From Levilactobacillus tongjiangensis (GTDB taxonomy: Bacteria > Bacillota > Bacilli > Lactobacillales > Lactobacillaceae), in contig NZ_RHNY01000003.1 in assembly GCF_003946345.1 (NCBI RefSeq), forward strand, positions 62,001 through 126,000: 64,000 bases of DNA, read 5' to 3'. The position numbers and the translations under genes are program-made. Positions 16,347 to 24,807 of this stretch are shown piece by piece. The number at the start of each line of letters is the position of its first letter. Within the stretch, counting starts at the first letter, position 1. Below the pieces are notes generated by a model that saw only the letters and a program-made list of their open reading frames with translations, ran no database searches and was not told where the DNA came from.

Positions 16347-16916
16347 TTATTTTAAAATAACTGAGAGGATACCATCGATTAAGTCGTTTAGTAGTTGATA
16401 GTAGTCATCTGTTTGAATTTCACTCTGATGGAAGTCCACGACGGTCAAGGCGTTAAACAGACTGATAATTCGGTCCTTGGTGAGACCATCCTTTATTAGG
16501 CCACGTTCTAGCCATCGATCGATCAACCGCATCAAGGTGGCGTAGACGAGGCTCTCCTCAACAGCATTTTGATTGGTTTGCGCAATCAAAGCGTTGAGCT
16601 TGGCATTGTTAAACCACTCCTGAAGAATTTGATTGCCGTCTGATAGTTGGAAAATTTGTTCAACGACGGTGTGGACCAAGTCGGCTGGTTGCGCGTTCAG
16701 GTCGAGCCGATTCATAATTTCAGTTTTGATTTGTTCATTTTCGTGGTTATAAACCTGAACAAAAATATCGGCCTTGGAGTCGTAAAAGTTATAAAAGGTA
16801 CCAACCGCGACATTAGCTAGCTGGGCAATATCGGCGATACTGGTATGTTTGAAACCTTGTGAGATAAACAGGTCATGGGCCGCCGTAAATAAGCGTTGCT
16901 GTTTTGGTTCCACCAC
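16347..16916 (-). CDS. TetR/AcrR-family transcriptional regulator
   Basis: 189 residues, GTG start 6 bp after GGGAGG. The HTH reads TSIADIAQLANVAVGTFYNFYDSKADIF (about residues 25-52), a textbook TetR domain, with an all-helical ligand domain behind. Half-sites GAATGAAT/ATTCATTC occur both in its own upstream region and in front of the downstream gene. It therefore probably represses itself and the membrane-anchored neighbour. Ligand unknown. Confidence 0.83.
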   Translation of the reverse strand: MVEPKQQRLFTAAHDLFISQGFKHTSIADIAQLANVAVGTFYNFYDSKADIFVQVYNHENEQIKTEIMNRLDLNAQPADLVHTVVEQIFQLSDGNQILQEWFNNAKLNALIAQTNQNAVEESLVYATLMRLIDRWLERGLIKDGLTKDRIISLFNALTVVDFHQSEIQTDDYYQLLNDLIDGILSVILK

Positions 16917-16937
16917 TAGAACCCTCCCTTTCTTTTC

Positions 16938-16980
16938 GAATGAATATTATCTCAATTCATTCAGTTTGTCAATTCATTCG
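16938..16980 (-). promoter_or_regulatory. Operator cluster upstream of the TetR gene
   Basis: GAATGAAT (16938-16945), ATTCATTC (16955-16962) and a third ATTCATTC (16972-16979) lie just before the ribosome binding site. This fits autoregulation. Confidence 0.6.
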
Positions 16981-17020
16981 TTGATTATTCCAGGTCGAAG
17001 TGGCGTGTTTGGCGTACAAA

Positions 17021-17050
17021 AAGGGTTTGAGACTTCTGTCCCAAACCCTT
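17021..17050 (-). terminator. Intrinsic terminator of the MFS exporter gene
   Basis: AAGGGTTTG-GAC / GTC-CAAACCCTT stem; on the minus strand it is followed by TTTTTG. The stem resembles the right end of repeat R1 (GTTTGGGACAAAAGTCCCAAAC). Confidence 0.75.
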
Positions 17051-17074
17051 CTTAAAATCCGAATGAGTTGTCAC

Positions 17075-18337
17075 CTAATTAGTAGTCGAGTCGGTTAGCT
17101 GAGTGGCCTGTAGCTGGGCATCGTAGTGCCGAACCGTTGGCATTAGTAGCATCGTGAGGCCACACAGCAGGGAGCCCATGCTTCCAATAATGAACAATTT
17201 TTCAACACCGATGACGTCGGCCAGGGGCCCCGCAAAGATGAGGCCCAGAGGTCCAGCAATACTGGTGATTGAATTCATCACGCCTAGGACACGGCCCAGA
17301 TGTTCTGGAAGGAAGCTTTGCTGAATCATAGCCATCATGAGGGTGCTAAAGAACGGTGTGGCCATACCAGCTAGGGCGTTAAGAATCACGAACAAAATAA
17401 AACCGCGTTGGGTACCTGGTAGAAACCCACTGGCCCCAAACGTCAGCCCCATGGCCAACATTGACCAGAGGATCGGTTTCATGCGATTACGCCAATTACC
17501 GAATATGCCGATGATCGTCCCACCGGCTAACATACCAACCGAGTACACGACCTCAATCAAACCAGCTTGCCCTACGGTACCGTGGAAGTAGCCCATGGTC
17601 ATTAGCGGGTACAGGCTGGCGGCAGGCATAAACATCAAGGTGAAGGCGGCGCCAATCAGCGTGAACGCCCATAACCCAGGTGTATTTCTGAGCTTATCCA
17701 GGCCGAATTTTGCGTCGGTCAGGAGGTGAACGGGTTCATCAATTACCGGATGTTCGGGAATGCTGACAAACAGTAACAGGGCAATCCCAATGACCGCCCC
17801 CACGACGTCGAGCAGAATCAAAAAATTAATGGGTACGATGGCAAAGAGAAAGGCGCCTAACGCTGGTGCAATAATCATGTTGGCGGATTGCACCATTCCC
17901 AGCTGACCGTTGATCTTCGTCAACTCCTCGGTCGGCACCATAGTGGGTAGAATCGACTGAATCGTTGGCATTTGAAAGGTCTGAGCAATGGCCCGCACGA
18001 GTAGGGAAATAAAGATTAACCAGAGCGGGAAGGTATCCTGAAGCGTGCCGACTACTGAAAGAATAATGGCAAAGATTGCGGCAATAATATCCGGGACGAT
18101 CAACAGGCCCTTCTTATTGAGGCGGTCGACGAAGGGACCGACAAACGGACTGAGTAAGGCCATTGGCAACATCCCAAGTAGTGTGGCCAGACTGAGCACA
18201 GTCGCTGAACCCGTTTGCTTGGTGAGGTACCAGATAATGGCGTACTGGACGACCATGCTAGTAATACCGGACAAGAATTGACTGGTTAAAAACAAATAAA
18301 TATTGCGCCGCCAATGCGGCAACAGTGAAGTCTCCAA
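17075..18337 (-). CDS. MFS transporter, MefA/TetV-like multidrug exporter
   Basis: 420 residues, about 12 helices. N-terminal FLTSQFLSGITSMVVQYAIIWYL and the loop PFVGPFVDRLNKKG match the drug-efflux group that includes macrolide exporters and enterobactin exporter-like proteins. Long hydrophobic stretches and RNTPGLWAF before helix 7 are consistent with this branch. No adjacent regulator in the same unit: the gene 280 bp upstream is a MerR regulator in the same direction, possibly its controller. Substrate not known. Confidence 0.8.
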   Translation of the reverse strand: METSLLPHWRRNIYLFLTSQFLSGITSMVVQYAIIWYLTKQTGSATVLSLATLLGMLPMALLSPFVGPFVDRLNKKGLLIVPDIIAAIFAIILSVVGTLQDTFPLWLIFISLLVRAIAQTFQMPTIQSILPTMVPTEELTKINGQLGMVQSANMIIAPALGAFLFAIVPINFLILLDVVGAVIGIALLLFVSIPEHPVIDEPVHLLTDAKFGLDKLRNTPGLWAFTLIGAAFTLMFMPAASLYPLMTMGYFHGTVGQAGLIEVVYSVGMLAGGTIIGIFGNWRNRMKPILWSMLAMGLTFGASGFLPGTQRGFILFVILNALAGMATPFFSTLMMAMIQQSFLPEHLGRVLGVMNSITSIAGPLGLIFAGPLADVIGVEKLFIIGSMGSLLCGLTMLLMPTVRHYDAQLQATQLTDSTTN

Positions 18338-18617
18338 GGTCAGGCCTCCTTTATAAAAATATGCTTAATACCCACACAGGCTTATTATATTAACAAATTA
18401 GTAAAGGGGGTGCAAGAAGAACGAATCGTAAAAAATAGCGATATTGTAACGGTCAATTGCCAGTAGCTTGGGTGGTTGAATAGATCAGTTTCAGGTCGGA
18501 AATCATCAATATTACTAGCCAGGCGGGCACCAAAAAAGCCACCAGTAACATCGAAGTTAGCGGTGACTTTCATTTGGGTTAATTCTAGTTGGTTGATGTT
18601 AGTGGAAATCGGTAAAT

Positions 18618-19040
18618 CTAGGAAGACTGGTTTAACTTTTGTTCCCGAATATTAGAGGGGACAAAGAAATCTGATTCATGATTCTTAACGATAGCAGCGT
18701 AGTGGTCAACCTTGTAGTTGATGGTCTCCAGGTGCTTCTTAAGTTCATCAATCTCAGTTAAGGTGCGTTCTTGCTGGGCTTTGACCATTTCGTAGCGTTC
18801 GGTAACGGTGCATTCACCCTCTTGGACAAGGTCCAAGTAATGCTGGATGCGTTCTACCGGCATCCCGGTCTTGCGGAAGCAAACAATGATGTTTAGCCAT
18901 TCAAGGTCAACGTCATTGAAGACCCGGTTGTTGTTTTCATCACGCTGCACGTAGGGTAACATGCCATGATCGTGGTAATAACGGATACTATAAGTAGAAA
19001 TTCCCATCTTTTGGGCAACTTCGTGGATGGTGTAAGACAT
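18618..19040 (-). CDS. MerR-family transcriptional regulator
   Basis: 140 residues. N-terminal MerR winged helix YTIHEVAQKMGISTYSIRYYHDHGML (residues 3-28) and the usual second helix segment. A long coiled-coil dimerisation helix follows (about 75-118) with a short C-terminus lacking metal-binding cysteines. This pattern is common for the aldehyde/stress-responsive AdhR-like subgroup. A 19-bp dyad lies 18 bp upstream of its start. No dehydrogenase is adjacent; the next downstream gene is the MFS exporter. Confidence 0.83.
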   Translation of the reverse strand: MSYTIHEVAQKMGISTYSIRYYHDHGMLPYVQRDENNNRVFNDVDLEWLNIIVCFRKTGMPVERIQHYLDLVQEGECTVTERYEMVKAQQERTLTEIDELKKHLETINYKVDHYAAIVKNHESDFFVPSNIREQKLNQSS

Positions 19041-19057
19041 CGGGTCTCCTCCTAAAT

Positions 19058-19076
19058 AGTTAGTGTTCGACTAACT
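19058..19076. promoter_or_regulatory. Dyad operator upstream of merR
   Basis: AGTTAGT-GTTCG-ACTAACT, 7-bp perfect arms with a 5-bp spacer, in the gap between divergent genes. Likely MerR binding site, possibly autoregulatory. Confidence 0.6.
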
Positions 19077-19248
19077 CTAAGTAATACCAATCATCTTACG
19101 CGTTCATGAATTAAACTGCAACAATTTGTGCTTCATAAGTGCTGAAACGACGGGAATCGTGGCTGTAAACCGCCTATTTAGATAAATTGGTTGCCTTCTA
19201 CCCGCTCTAATGCGGTACACTCAATGGAGAAATGAGGGGGTGAGCGGT

Positions 19249-19923
19249 GTGAAACAGTACAATGTTCAGGTGCATGGCGCAGACTTCGTCCCAGAGTTGC
19301 CATGGTCAGCGGATTCAACTGATAGCGTGCGCGCCTTAGTGGCCAATGATCAACGAGACTTGTTGGTGTTGGATGACGATGAGGATCTGATGGAAATTGT
19401 GCCACAGGCAACTCCAGAAGTTGTGATGCAAAGACTGGAACGAACGCCGTTTGACCGCCTGTTTTCTCAAATGACAAGTGCAAATGAAGAACCGGGGGAT
19501 GCCGCGACGCAAGCCAGTTGGTACTTATTACTAGATGTTGCGGCGTTGAGTCACGCGGACCTCCTGAGCACGGCGGCCGCGCTAGTGGGCTTGACGGTTG
19601 CCCCGGATTCCCCCGCCGCCCTGGCGGCAGCCCAGCAGGCTTTCTGTTGGTTATGGCAAACCCAAGTGACCGCGCATCAGTTGCTTCAACCGCAAGGAGT
19701 ACCAGTTCTCCAACGCTTACTACGACAGCTGCGGGAGCCAATGGCTGTGGCTGAATTTCAAGAACCAGAGAGTTGTGGGCAACGGAGCCGCCGTCTGGTT
19801 CATGAAGTCTTGGCATTGGATCACCAACGAGTGAATGTCCTGCGGCTACCAGCTTCCTGGCAACTTATTCGCTTGGCGGTTATTGAACGACAACGTTTAG
19901 TAACCACAACTAATCATGACTGA
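19249..19923 (+). CDS. Conserved-looking hypothetical cytosolic protein
   Basis: 224 residues from GTG 19249, chosen because GAGGGGG lies 8-14 bp upstream; an ATG at 19210 also opens the frame but lacks a site. Acidic, alanine/leucine/glutamine-rich, no signal peptide or membrane helix. A DDDEDL acidic patch lies near residue 48. The middle has helical ADLLSTAAALVGLTV and AALAAAQQAFCWLWQTQV stretches. Glutamine/leucine-rich C-terminal helices follow. No family recognised. The long open frame, ribosome binding site and perfect terminator directly after it argue that it is real. Confidence 0.65.
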   Translation: MKQYNVQVHGADFVPELPWSADSTDSVRALVANDQRDLLVLDDDEDLMEIVPQATPEVVMQRLERTPFDRLFSQMTSANEEPGDAATQASWYLLLDVAALSHADLLSTAAALVGLTVAPDSPAALAAAQQAFCWLWQTQVTAHQLLQPQGVPVLQRLLRQLREPMAVAEFQEPESCGQRSRRLVHEVLALDHQRVNVLRLPASWQLIRLAVIERQRLVTTTNHD

Positions 19924-19930
19924 ATTTATA

Positions 19931-19965
19931 ATGTCACCCGACCAATGTTGGGTGACATTTTTTTG
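19931..19965 (+). terminator. Intrinsic terminator
   Basis: ATGTCACCC / GGGTGACAT perfect stem followed by seven T residues. Confidence 0.9.
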
Positions 19966-20173
19966 TAGCTAAACTATACACGAATTTAATTACGAATTTT
20001 ATATAAATAGTTCGTGAATATAAATAAAATAGATAGACAGGCACCTAAAAATCACGTATGATTAGCCATAAATACGAATTTGACAGTTATCAGCCTTTGC
20101 AAATGGTCGGTGGCTGTCTGAGATTGTTGACATAGTAACTGGCACAGCAGTGGACACATAGGGGGGAACGGAT

Positions 20174-21250
20174 ATGCATTGGTTAGCTGATCTGTTAGCG
20201 GCCATCGGCGTTGTTTTGAACGGTATTCCACAGGGAATCATGGCCATGTCATTAGGATTTGCCATTTTTCCGACCATGTTTTCTTTTATTTTTGCTTCCG
20301 CGGTCAACGGGGCCTTTGGCGCCGTTGCACCGCTATCGTTTCAGGCGGAGTCGTTAGCACTGACCGGTAAATTGGGCCGGAACCTACGTGAACGAACATC
20401 CATTATTTTGGGTGGTTCAATCATCATGTTACTGATTGGGGTCACGGGAACACTGACTAAGATCGTTGCGATTTTGGGGAATAATATTATGGCAGGAATG
20501 ATGGCTGGTGTTGGGATCATGCTAGCCAAGATTGCTTTGGGAATGGCAAAGGATGAACGATTGACGGGTTGGTTATCCGTTGGTCTGGCGGCCATCACTT
20601 ATCTGGTAACCAAGGACCTGGTATGGACCATCGTGATTTCCGTCGTAGGGTCTAGCTTGGCGGCGGTATTTATCGAACATTACCGGGCTGAGTTGCCGGA
20701 ACATGTGACGGCACGGCGCTTCATCTTCACGAAGCCGACCATCAGCCTGCGGGTAGTTCGTGGCGCGTTGAGTCTGGCTTGCCTGAACATTGGCGCCAAC
20801 ATTTCGTACGGCCTGATCACCGGTCAAATGACCGGGCAGAAACCCAATCCAGTCGACCTGAACCTGTTAACGGGGACGCAGGCGTTGGCGGATATGGGAA
20901 CTAGTCTGTTGGGCGGGGCGCCAGTAGAAGCCATTATTTCCGCGACGGCCAGTGCACCGGAACCGGTCGTTGCCGGCGTCATGATGATGTTGATCATGGC
21001 GGCCATTTTAGCAATTGGCTGGTTACCGAAGTTGGGTAAATACGTGCCGAGTGCGTCGATTGCGGGCTTTCTGTTTATTTTGGGAACCGTCGTGATTTTT
21101 CCAGAGAATGCGACTGCGGCCTTGCATGGAGCAGATGGGACTGTTGCAGCAATTACGCTCGTGGTGACGGCGGTAGCCGATCCGTTTGCCGGCTTGTTAT
21201 CGGGAGCCGCGTTGAAATTTATTCTGCCGCTCATTGGACTGGGGGTCTAG
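20174..21250 (+). CDS. NCS2-type purine/xanthine permease (short form)
   Basis: 358 residues with about ten to twelve hydrophobic segments, ATG behind AGGGGGGAA. It opens VLNGIPQGIMAMSLGFAIFPT and has a mid-protein SLACLNIGANISYGLITGQ region, plus ADMGTSLLGGAPVEAIIS, which fits the substrate-binding helix of nucleobase:cation symporter-2 proteins (AzgA-like branch). At 358 residues it is shorter than AzgA/PbuG (about 430). A phosphoribosyltransferase gene starts 6 bp after its stop, so it most likely imports a purine base for salvage. Confidence 0.72.
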   Translation: MHWLADLLAAIGVVLNGIPQGIMAMSLGFAIFPTMFSFIFASAVNGAFGAVAPLSFQAESLALTGKLGRNLRERTSIILGGSIIMLLIGVTGTLTKIVAILGNNIMAGMMAGVGIMLAKIALGMAKDERLTGWLSVGLAAITYLVTKDLVWTIVISVVGSSLAAVFIEHYRAELPEHVTARRFIFTKPTISLRVVRGALSLACLNIGANISYGLITGQMTGQKPNPVDLNLLTGTQALADMGTSLLGGAPVEAIISATASAPEPVVAGVMMMLIMAAILAIGWLPKLGKYVPSASIAGFLFILGTVVIFPENATAALHGADGTVAAITLVVTAVADPFAGLLSGAALKFILPLIGLGV

Positions 21251-21256
21251 GAACGT

Positions 21257-21799
21257 ATGGAAACGTATGAACTAAAAGTGGGGCCGTTAACGCGGCAGTT
21301 ACCAATTGTCCCAATCAGTGACGAATTGGCCATCGCTTCGTTTGTGCTGTTGGGTGATGCTGAGCTAACGGACTATGCCGCTCGGGCTTTGGCTAAACAG
21401 GTGCCAGCTGATTTCGACTATTTGGTCACAATGGAAAGCAAGGGGATTCCACTGGCTCAGGAACTAAGTCGGGTGACGGCGCACCCGCAGTTCGTTGTTT
21501 TACGGAAGTCAGAGAAGGATTATATGCGTGACCCATTGAAGGTGCCAGTGACGGCCATTACGACCAGTGCACCCCAAGAATTGGTATTAGATGGTGCCGA
21601 TGCAGACCGCTTGGCCAATAAGCGAGTCGTGATTGTTGATGATGTTATCAGTAGTGGCGGTTCTTTGACCGCCGCTCAGGCCCTGATTGAAAAGGCTGGG
21701 GCCACGGTGGTTGGGCAGGTAGCGGTGCTGGCCGAAGGAGACGCAGCCGCCCGGACTGACATCCAGTACTTAGCAAAACTACCATTATTTCCTTTATAG
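21257..21799 (+). CDS. Purine phosphoribosyltransferase-family protein
   Basis: 180 residues. The PRPP-binding loop reads VVIVDDVISSGGS (about residues 123-135), the diagnostic motif of type I phosphoribosyltransferases. An MESKGIPLAQEL segment upstream corresponds to the PPi loop region of the adenine/xanthine group. It would convert an imported base to its nucleotide with PRPP. It forms an operon with the NCS2 permease and ends in a terminator. Adenine versus xanthine/guanine specificity cannot be decided by eye. Confidence 0.8.
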   Translation: METYELKVGPLTRQLPIVPISDELAIASFVLLGDAELTDYAARALAKQVPADFDYLVTMESKGIPLAQELSRVTAHPQFVVLRKSEKDYMRDPLKVPVTAITTSAPQELVLDGADADRLANKRVVIVDDVISSGGSLTAAQALIEKAGATVVGQVAVLAEGDAAARTDIQYLAKLPLFPL

Positions 21800-21813
21800 A
21801 AAGCGATTATGCC

Positions 21814-21848
21814 AGCGTTGTGAATGATTTATTCACAACGCTTTTTTG
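21814..21848 (+). terminator. Intrinsic terminator after the phosphoribosyltransferase gene
   Basis: AGCGTTGTGAAT / ATTCACAACGCT perfect 12-bp stem followed by six T residues. Confidence 0.92.
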
Positions 21849-22021
21849 TCGTTACTTCGGACAGATTGGAGCAGTTGAGAAACGACAAATCAAGAGCTGA
21901 ACTTGCGTCAAATCAAGCTTTGTCCCTGCAAAATAAAAACGTCTTGTCTTATTAACAATGTTGAACTATATTTAATTTAGTTAGTTTAATCAACAATTGT
22001 TTCGGAAAGCAGGGGAAGCGG

Positions 22022-22522
22022 ATGAGCATTAAGAGATTGCTATTTGGTTTGGCCGGCGTCGTTTTAGGCGGTGCATTGCTAGCGGTGCCAGCTCAGGCTG
22101 ATACGCTACCGACTCAGTATCAGGGGACTTGGTACGGCTACATTAGTTCTGAAAAGAGTCACCACGTTCGGCGGTATTACTTCAATCAGGTGACGATTAA
22201 GTCCAATCACATTAGTTACGACTATCAAAACACGATTAACCCCCGGTTTAAGAATTTAAAATGGACCTGGGGAGCTTCAGCGAAGGCATCTTACCGTGCT
22301 AAGGTTGATCGGAAAGGTCGCCAGATTTATCGGATCTTCACGGCTCGCACCGATGAGGATGCGCTGGGAAAGATTCGGTTGGGTAACGTTAAGGGTGTTG
22401 GTATTGACCGGACGGCGCTTATCTTGAACGTGGGGTACGAGAACCTCTACCTCTTCCGTCAGCCGACCCGTAGTCACGCCTGGGGTGAAGAGTACGAAGA
22501 TTCGTTTGATATTTATGAGTGA
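22022..22522 (+). CDS. Small secreted protein, WYGY family, paralogue 1
   Basis: 166 residues, ATG behind GGGGAAGC. A signal peptide of about 26 residues ends in PAQA. The mature part begins DTLPTQYQGTWYGYIS and ends with the family block LYLFRQPTRSHAWG followed by an acidic tail. No lipobox, LPxTG or binding-domain motif; a free secreted or wall-associated beta-rich protein is likely. First of four tandem paralogues separated by 9-31 bp, so probably one transcript. A fifth relative may lie at the left edge of the window. Confidence 0.78.
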   Translation: MSIKRLLFGLAGVVLGGALLAVPAQADTLPTQYQGTWYGYISSEKSHHVRRYYFNQVTIKSNHISYDYQNTINPRFKNLKWTWGASAKASYRAKVDRKGRQIYRIFTARTDEDALGKIRLGNVKGVGIDRTALILNVGYENLYLFRQPTRSHAWGEEYEDSFDIYE

Positions 22523-22553
22523 TCCAGAGAGGGTGTGAGTGGGGATGACACAA

Positions 22554-23051
22554 ATGAAACGACATATTTTAGTAGGCGTGGTCAGTCTGGGACTCACGTT
22601 ATTGGCCGGTGGGGTCACTGCTCAGGCGAAGAGCCAGTTACCTAAGAGTTATCAGGGAACTTGGTACGGGTACGTGTGCTCGGAAAAGGTGGATTACGTG
22701 AGAACGTACAACGTGGTTAAAGTGGGCTTTACCCGTAATCGGTTTGACTACGCGTACTTGAAAACGACTCACAGCGATCTCAGTCAGCTGGACTGGCAGT
22801 GGGAAGAACACACGCTAACGAGCTATAGTAAAAAGGTCAACAAGCACCATCAAACGTACTACACCATCTCCACGGCGGGGTTCGCTGACGACATCAATCG
22901 CATGCGGTTGGTCACGGTTAAGATTAATGGTCAACGGTTGCAGGCACTGAAGATGACGGCACAACCGGATACGCTCTATGCCTTCCGTCAGCCGTTACGG
23001 ACGCACGCTTGGGGTTGGGATTTTGAAGACTTTGCGCCAACAGATGTCTAG
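22554..23051 (+). CDS. Small secreted protein, WYGY family, paralogue 2
   Basis: 165 residues from ATG 22554, preceded at good distance by GTGGGG; GTG 22539 and ATG 22545 are possible but would lengthen the signal peptide's charged start. The signal peptide ends VTAQA. The mature protein starts KSQLPKSYQGTWYGYVC and contains one cysteine just after the WYGY motif. It ends LYAFRQPLRTHAWGWDFED. Conserved lysine/tyrosine-rich beta strands lie between. Same probable operon as the flanking paralogues. Confidence 0.77.
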   Translation: MKRHILVGVVSLGLTLLAGGVTAQAKSQLPKSYQGTWYGYVCSEKVDYVRTYNVVKVGFTRNRFDYAYLKTTHSDLSQLDWQWEEHTLTSYSKKVNKHHQTYYTISTAGFADDINRMRLVTVKINGQRLQALKMTAQPDTLYAFRQPLRTHAWGWDFEDFAPTDV

Positions 23052-23066
23052 AGAGGATACCTAATA

Positions 23067-23564
23067 ATGAAGAAATTAATGTTCTTAGGGTTAGCCGCAT
23101 TGGGACTAGCCTTGGCCAGCAGCGTACCAGCACAGGCGGCCAGTCAATCGGCCAAGTTGCCGGCAAGTTATCAGGGTGTGTGGTACGGGTACGTTGGTAA
23201 GACGAAGCAACATGGTAAAACTTACTATGAAGTCGATAAGATGACGATTACCAACACTCGGCTCACGGTTGCCGATATGTTTTCGTCGAACCAGAATTTA
23301 ACGCATCAGAAGTGGCAATACAGTCTGGTTGTGCCACTAGTTATCACGAAAAAGGTTAACCAAAAGGGTCATGAACGCTACATTTTACGGGCCAATGCGG
23401 TTAAGTTTGACAGTTCAGGTTTGCCAACGTTGCGGCAAAAACGGGTCAAGGTCAATGGTAAAAAGACGACAGCGCTCTGGCTGCGGGCAGAGGGAGACAA
23501 CACCTATGCCTTCAGACGACCGCTACGCACCCATTCATGGGGACCTGATAGCTACTTCAATTAA
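23067..23564 (+). CDS. Small secreted protein, WYGY family, paralogue 3
   Basis: 165 residues; signal peptide ending PAQAA. The mature part begins AKLPASYQGVWYGYVG and closes TYAFRRPLRTHSWGPDSY. The middle diverges from its neighbours while keeping a basic, strand-rich character (KVNQKGHERYILRAN). Starts 15 bp after paralogue 2. The pattern of strong N- and C-terminal conservation with a variable middle is shared by all four. Confidence 0.78.
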   Translation: MKKLMFLGLAALGLALASSVPAQAASQSAKLPASYQGVWYGYVGKTKQHGKTYYEVDKMTITNTRLTVADMFSSNQNLTHQKWQYSLVVPLVITKKVNQKGHERYILRANAVKFDSSGLPTLRQKRVKVNGKKTTALWLRAEGDNTYAFRRPLRTHSWGPDSYFN

Positions 23565-23573
23565 GGAGCGAAT

Positions 23574-24065
23574 ATGATGATCAAAGCAGGATTTAAAGGG
23601 ATAGTCTTAGGGATTGCCAGTGTTGGTTTATTTCTAGTTGGGACCACGGCTCCTGTTCAGGCGGCCAGCAAAACGGTCAAACTGCCTAGTAGCCTCAAGG
23701 GAAGTTGGTACGGTTACTTAGGAAAAGACGAGAATGATTGGCATCGTTACGGCGTGGTCAAATTATCCTTGACCAAGAATTTTACGCTGCGGACTTATAC
23801 GAGTAAGAAAAAGTCGCTCAAGCCACTTCGGTGGGAAATGACCACCAAGGTACCCGTTACGTATACCAAAAAGGCCAAAGGCGTTTATCGGCTCTATTCA
23901 CGGAATAAGGCGGATCTGGATTCGCCAGTATTCGTCAGCCGGAAGCGGGTTAACGTAAAGGTGTTAGGAAAGAAGAAAATGGCGTTGAAACTGCGGATGA
24001 ATGGCGAAAATGTCTATCTTTTCCGGCAGCCATTGCGGAGTCATGTTTGGACGTATAGCATTTAA
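23574..24065 (+). CDS. Small secreted protein, WYGY family, paralogue 4
   Basis: 163 residues, ATG behind AAGGAGCG, 9 bp after paralogue 3. Signal peptide ending PVQAA; mature start KTVKLPSSLKGSWYGYLG; end VYLFRQPLRSHVWTYSI. It is the most lysine-rich of the four. Its stop is immediately followed by the structured repeat region 24080-24624, and no classical terminator with a T run is seen; the module's stems may act instead. Confidence 0.77.
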   Translation: MMIKAGFKGIVLGIASVGLFLVGTTAPVQAASKTVKLPSSLKGSWYGYLGKDENDWHRYGVVKLSLTKNFTLRTYTSKKKSLKPLRWEMTTKVPVTYTKKAKGVYRLYSRNKADLDSPVFVSRKRVNVKVLGKKKMALKLRMNGENVYLFRQPLRSHVWTYSI

Positions 24066-24079
24066 ACTGGTTGTTACTG

Positions 24080-24257
24080 CCGTCTCCGGTGGTCCGGGCT
24101 GACCCACGCTGTGGTGACCGCCTGCGGCCTGAGAAACGGTACTTCGGCTCGACTTGAAGCCGCGCCAAGTTCGAAGAGTCTCCAAGCTCGTCCCACGTCA
24201 TCGATTGGTCAATTCTGTCAAGCGATGACGTTAACGCTGCGTGAGTCAGGCCGGACC
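24080..24257 (-). repeat. Stand-alone foldback module A (minus orientation)
   Basis: Closing arms GGTCCGGGCTGAC (24091-24103) and GTCAGGCCGGACC (24245-24257) pair at 12 of 13 positions. Inside is an 8-bp hairpin CGTCATCG/CGATGACG. Read on the minus strand, the core GTGGGACGAGCTTGGAGACT ... GGCTTCAAGTCGAGCCGAAG ... TTCTCAGGCCGCAGGCG agrees with the module in R2 although the closing stem is unrelated in sequence. Confidence 0.75.
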
Positions 24258-24468
24258 ATCTACAATTTCTGTTGATGAGTTAGCGTAACTTAGCTTTCGC
24301 GGTGCACTGTGGTCGTGTCGGATATGGCCGTTGGTTGTGGTGTGGATGGAGATAAACGTTTACTGCTCGTGGTTTGAGTGATTAGTAATCTCGCAAATGA
24401 ACCAGTAGTAACGTCTGTAACCTGTTGATCCGTGTAGGATTGTTGGTCTATCGTAGCCGGAGGTTGCC

Positions 24469-24624
24469 GGGGCGGGGGCCGGCCGAGTCGGTGTTATCTG
24501 ACCGGGTTTTTGGTCAGATAACACGGGACGAGCTTGGAGACCCGCAGGGGTTTTAGCGGGGCTTCAAGTCGAGCCGGAAGCCCGTACTTTGGCTGCAGGC
24601 GGTCCCCACAGCAGGCCCCCGCCC
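24469..24624 (+). repeat. Stand-alone foldback module A (plus orientation)
   Basis: Closing arms GGGCGGGGGCC (24470-24480) and GGCCCCCGCCC (24614-24624) are perfect inverted repeats. A 13-bp perfect hairpin GTGTTATCTGACC/GGTCAGATAACAC sits at 24491-24524 and a second CCCGC/GCGGG hairpin follows the GCTTGGAGAC core. Faces the copy at 24080-24257 head to head. The 742-bp gap 24066-24807 otherwise holds only the oppA terminator. Confidence 0.78.
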
Positions 24625-24686
24625 TGACGACCAGAGGCGGCCATTCACCGGATTTTTCCTTGATTCTTAAACCAAATACAAACTAA

Positions 24687-24737
24687 AAACAGGTTCCAAC
24701 TACGCGCACTTCAAACGCCAGTTGGAACCTGTTTCTT
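24687..24737 (-). terminator. Intrinsic terminator of the oppA-like gene
   Basis: AAACAGGTTCCAAC (24687-24700) pairs perfectly with GTTGGAACCTGTTT (24721-24734); on the minus strand a TTTTTAGTTT tail follows. Confidence 0.85.
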
Positions 24738-24807
24738 CTATATTAATATGTTTATACAAGAGGGGGGAGTTAGAGACTGAGTCGAATCGTTTGGTAGTGG
24801 TCGGCGA

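Noticed and set aside
18385..18573. 62-codon minus-strand frame between merR and the MFS exporter
   Set aside because: No ribosome binding site, no recognisable domain. The MerR-exporter gap of about 280 bp might hold a gene remnant, but there is no evidence beyond an open frame.
19980..20170. Possible PurR boxes or purine riboswitch upstream of the NCS2 permease
   Set aside because: ACGAAT/TTCGTG half-sites resemble a PurR box loosely, but spacing and the CCGAAC core do not fit, and no purine aptamer sequence was found.
22022..24065. Four small secreted proteins considered as class II bacteriocins or immunity proteins
   Set aside because: They are about 165 residues with Sec signal peptides, not double-glycine leaders, and no transporter or immunity gene lies beside them.
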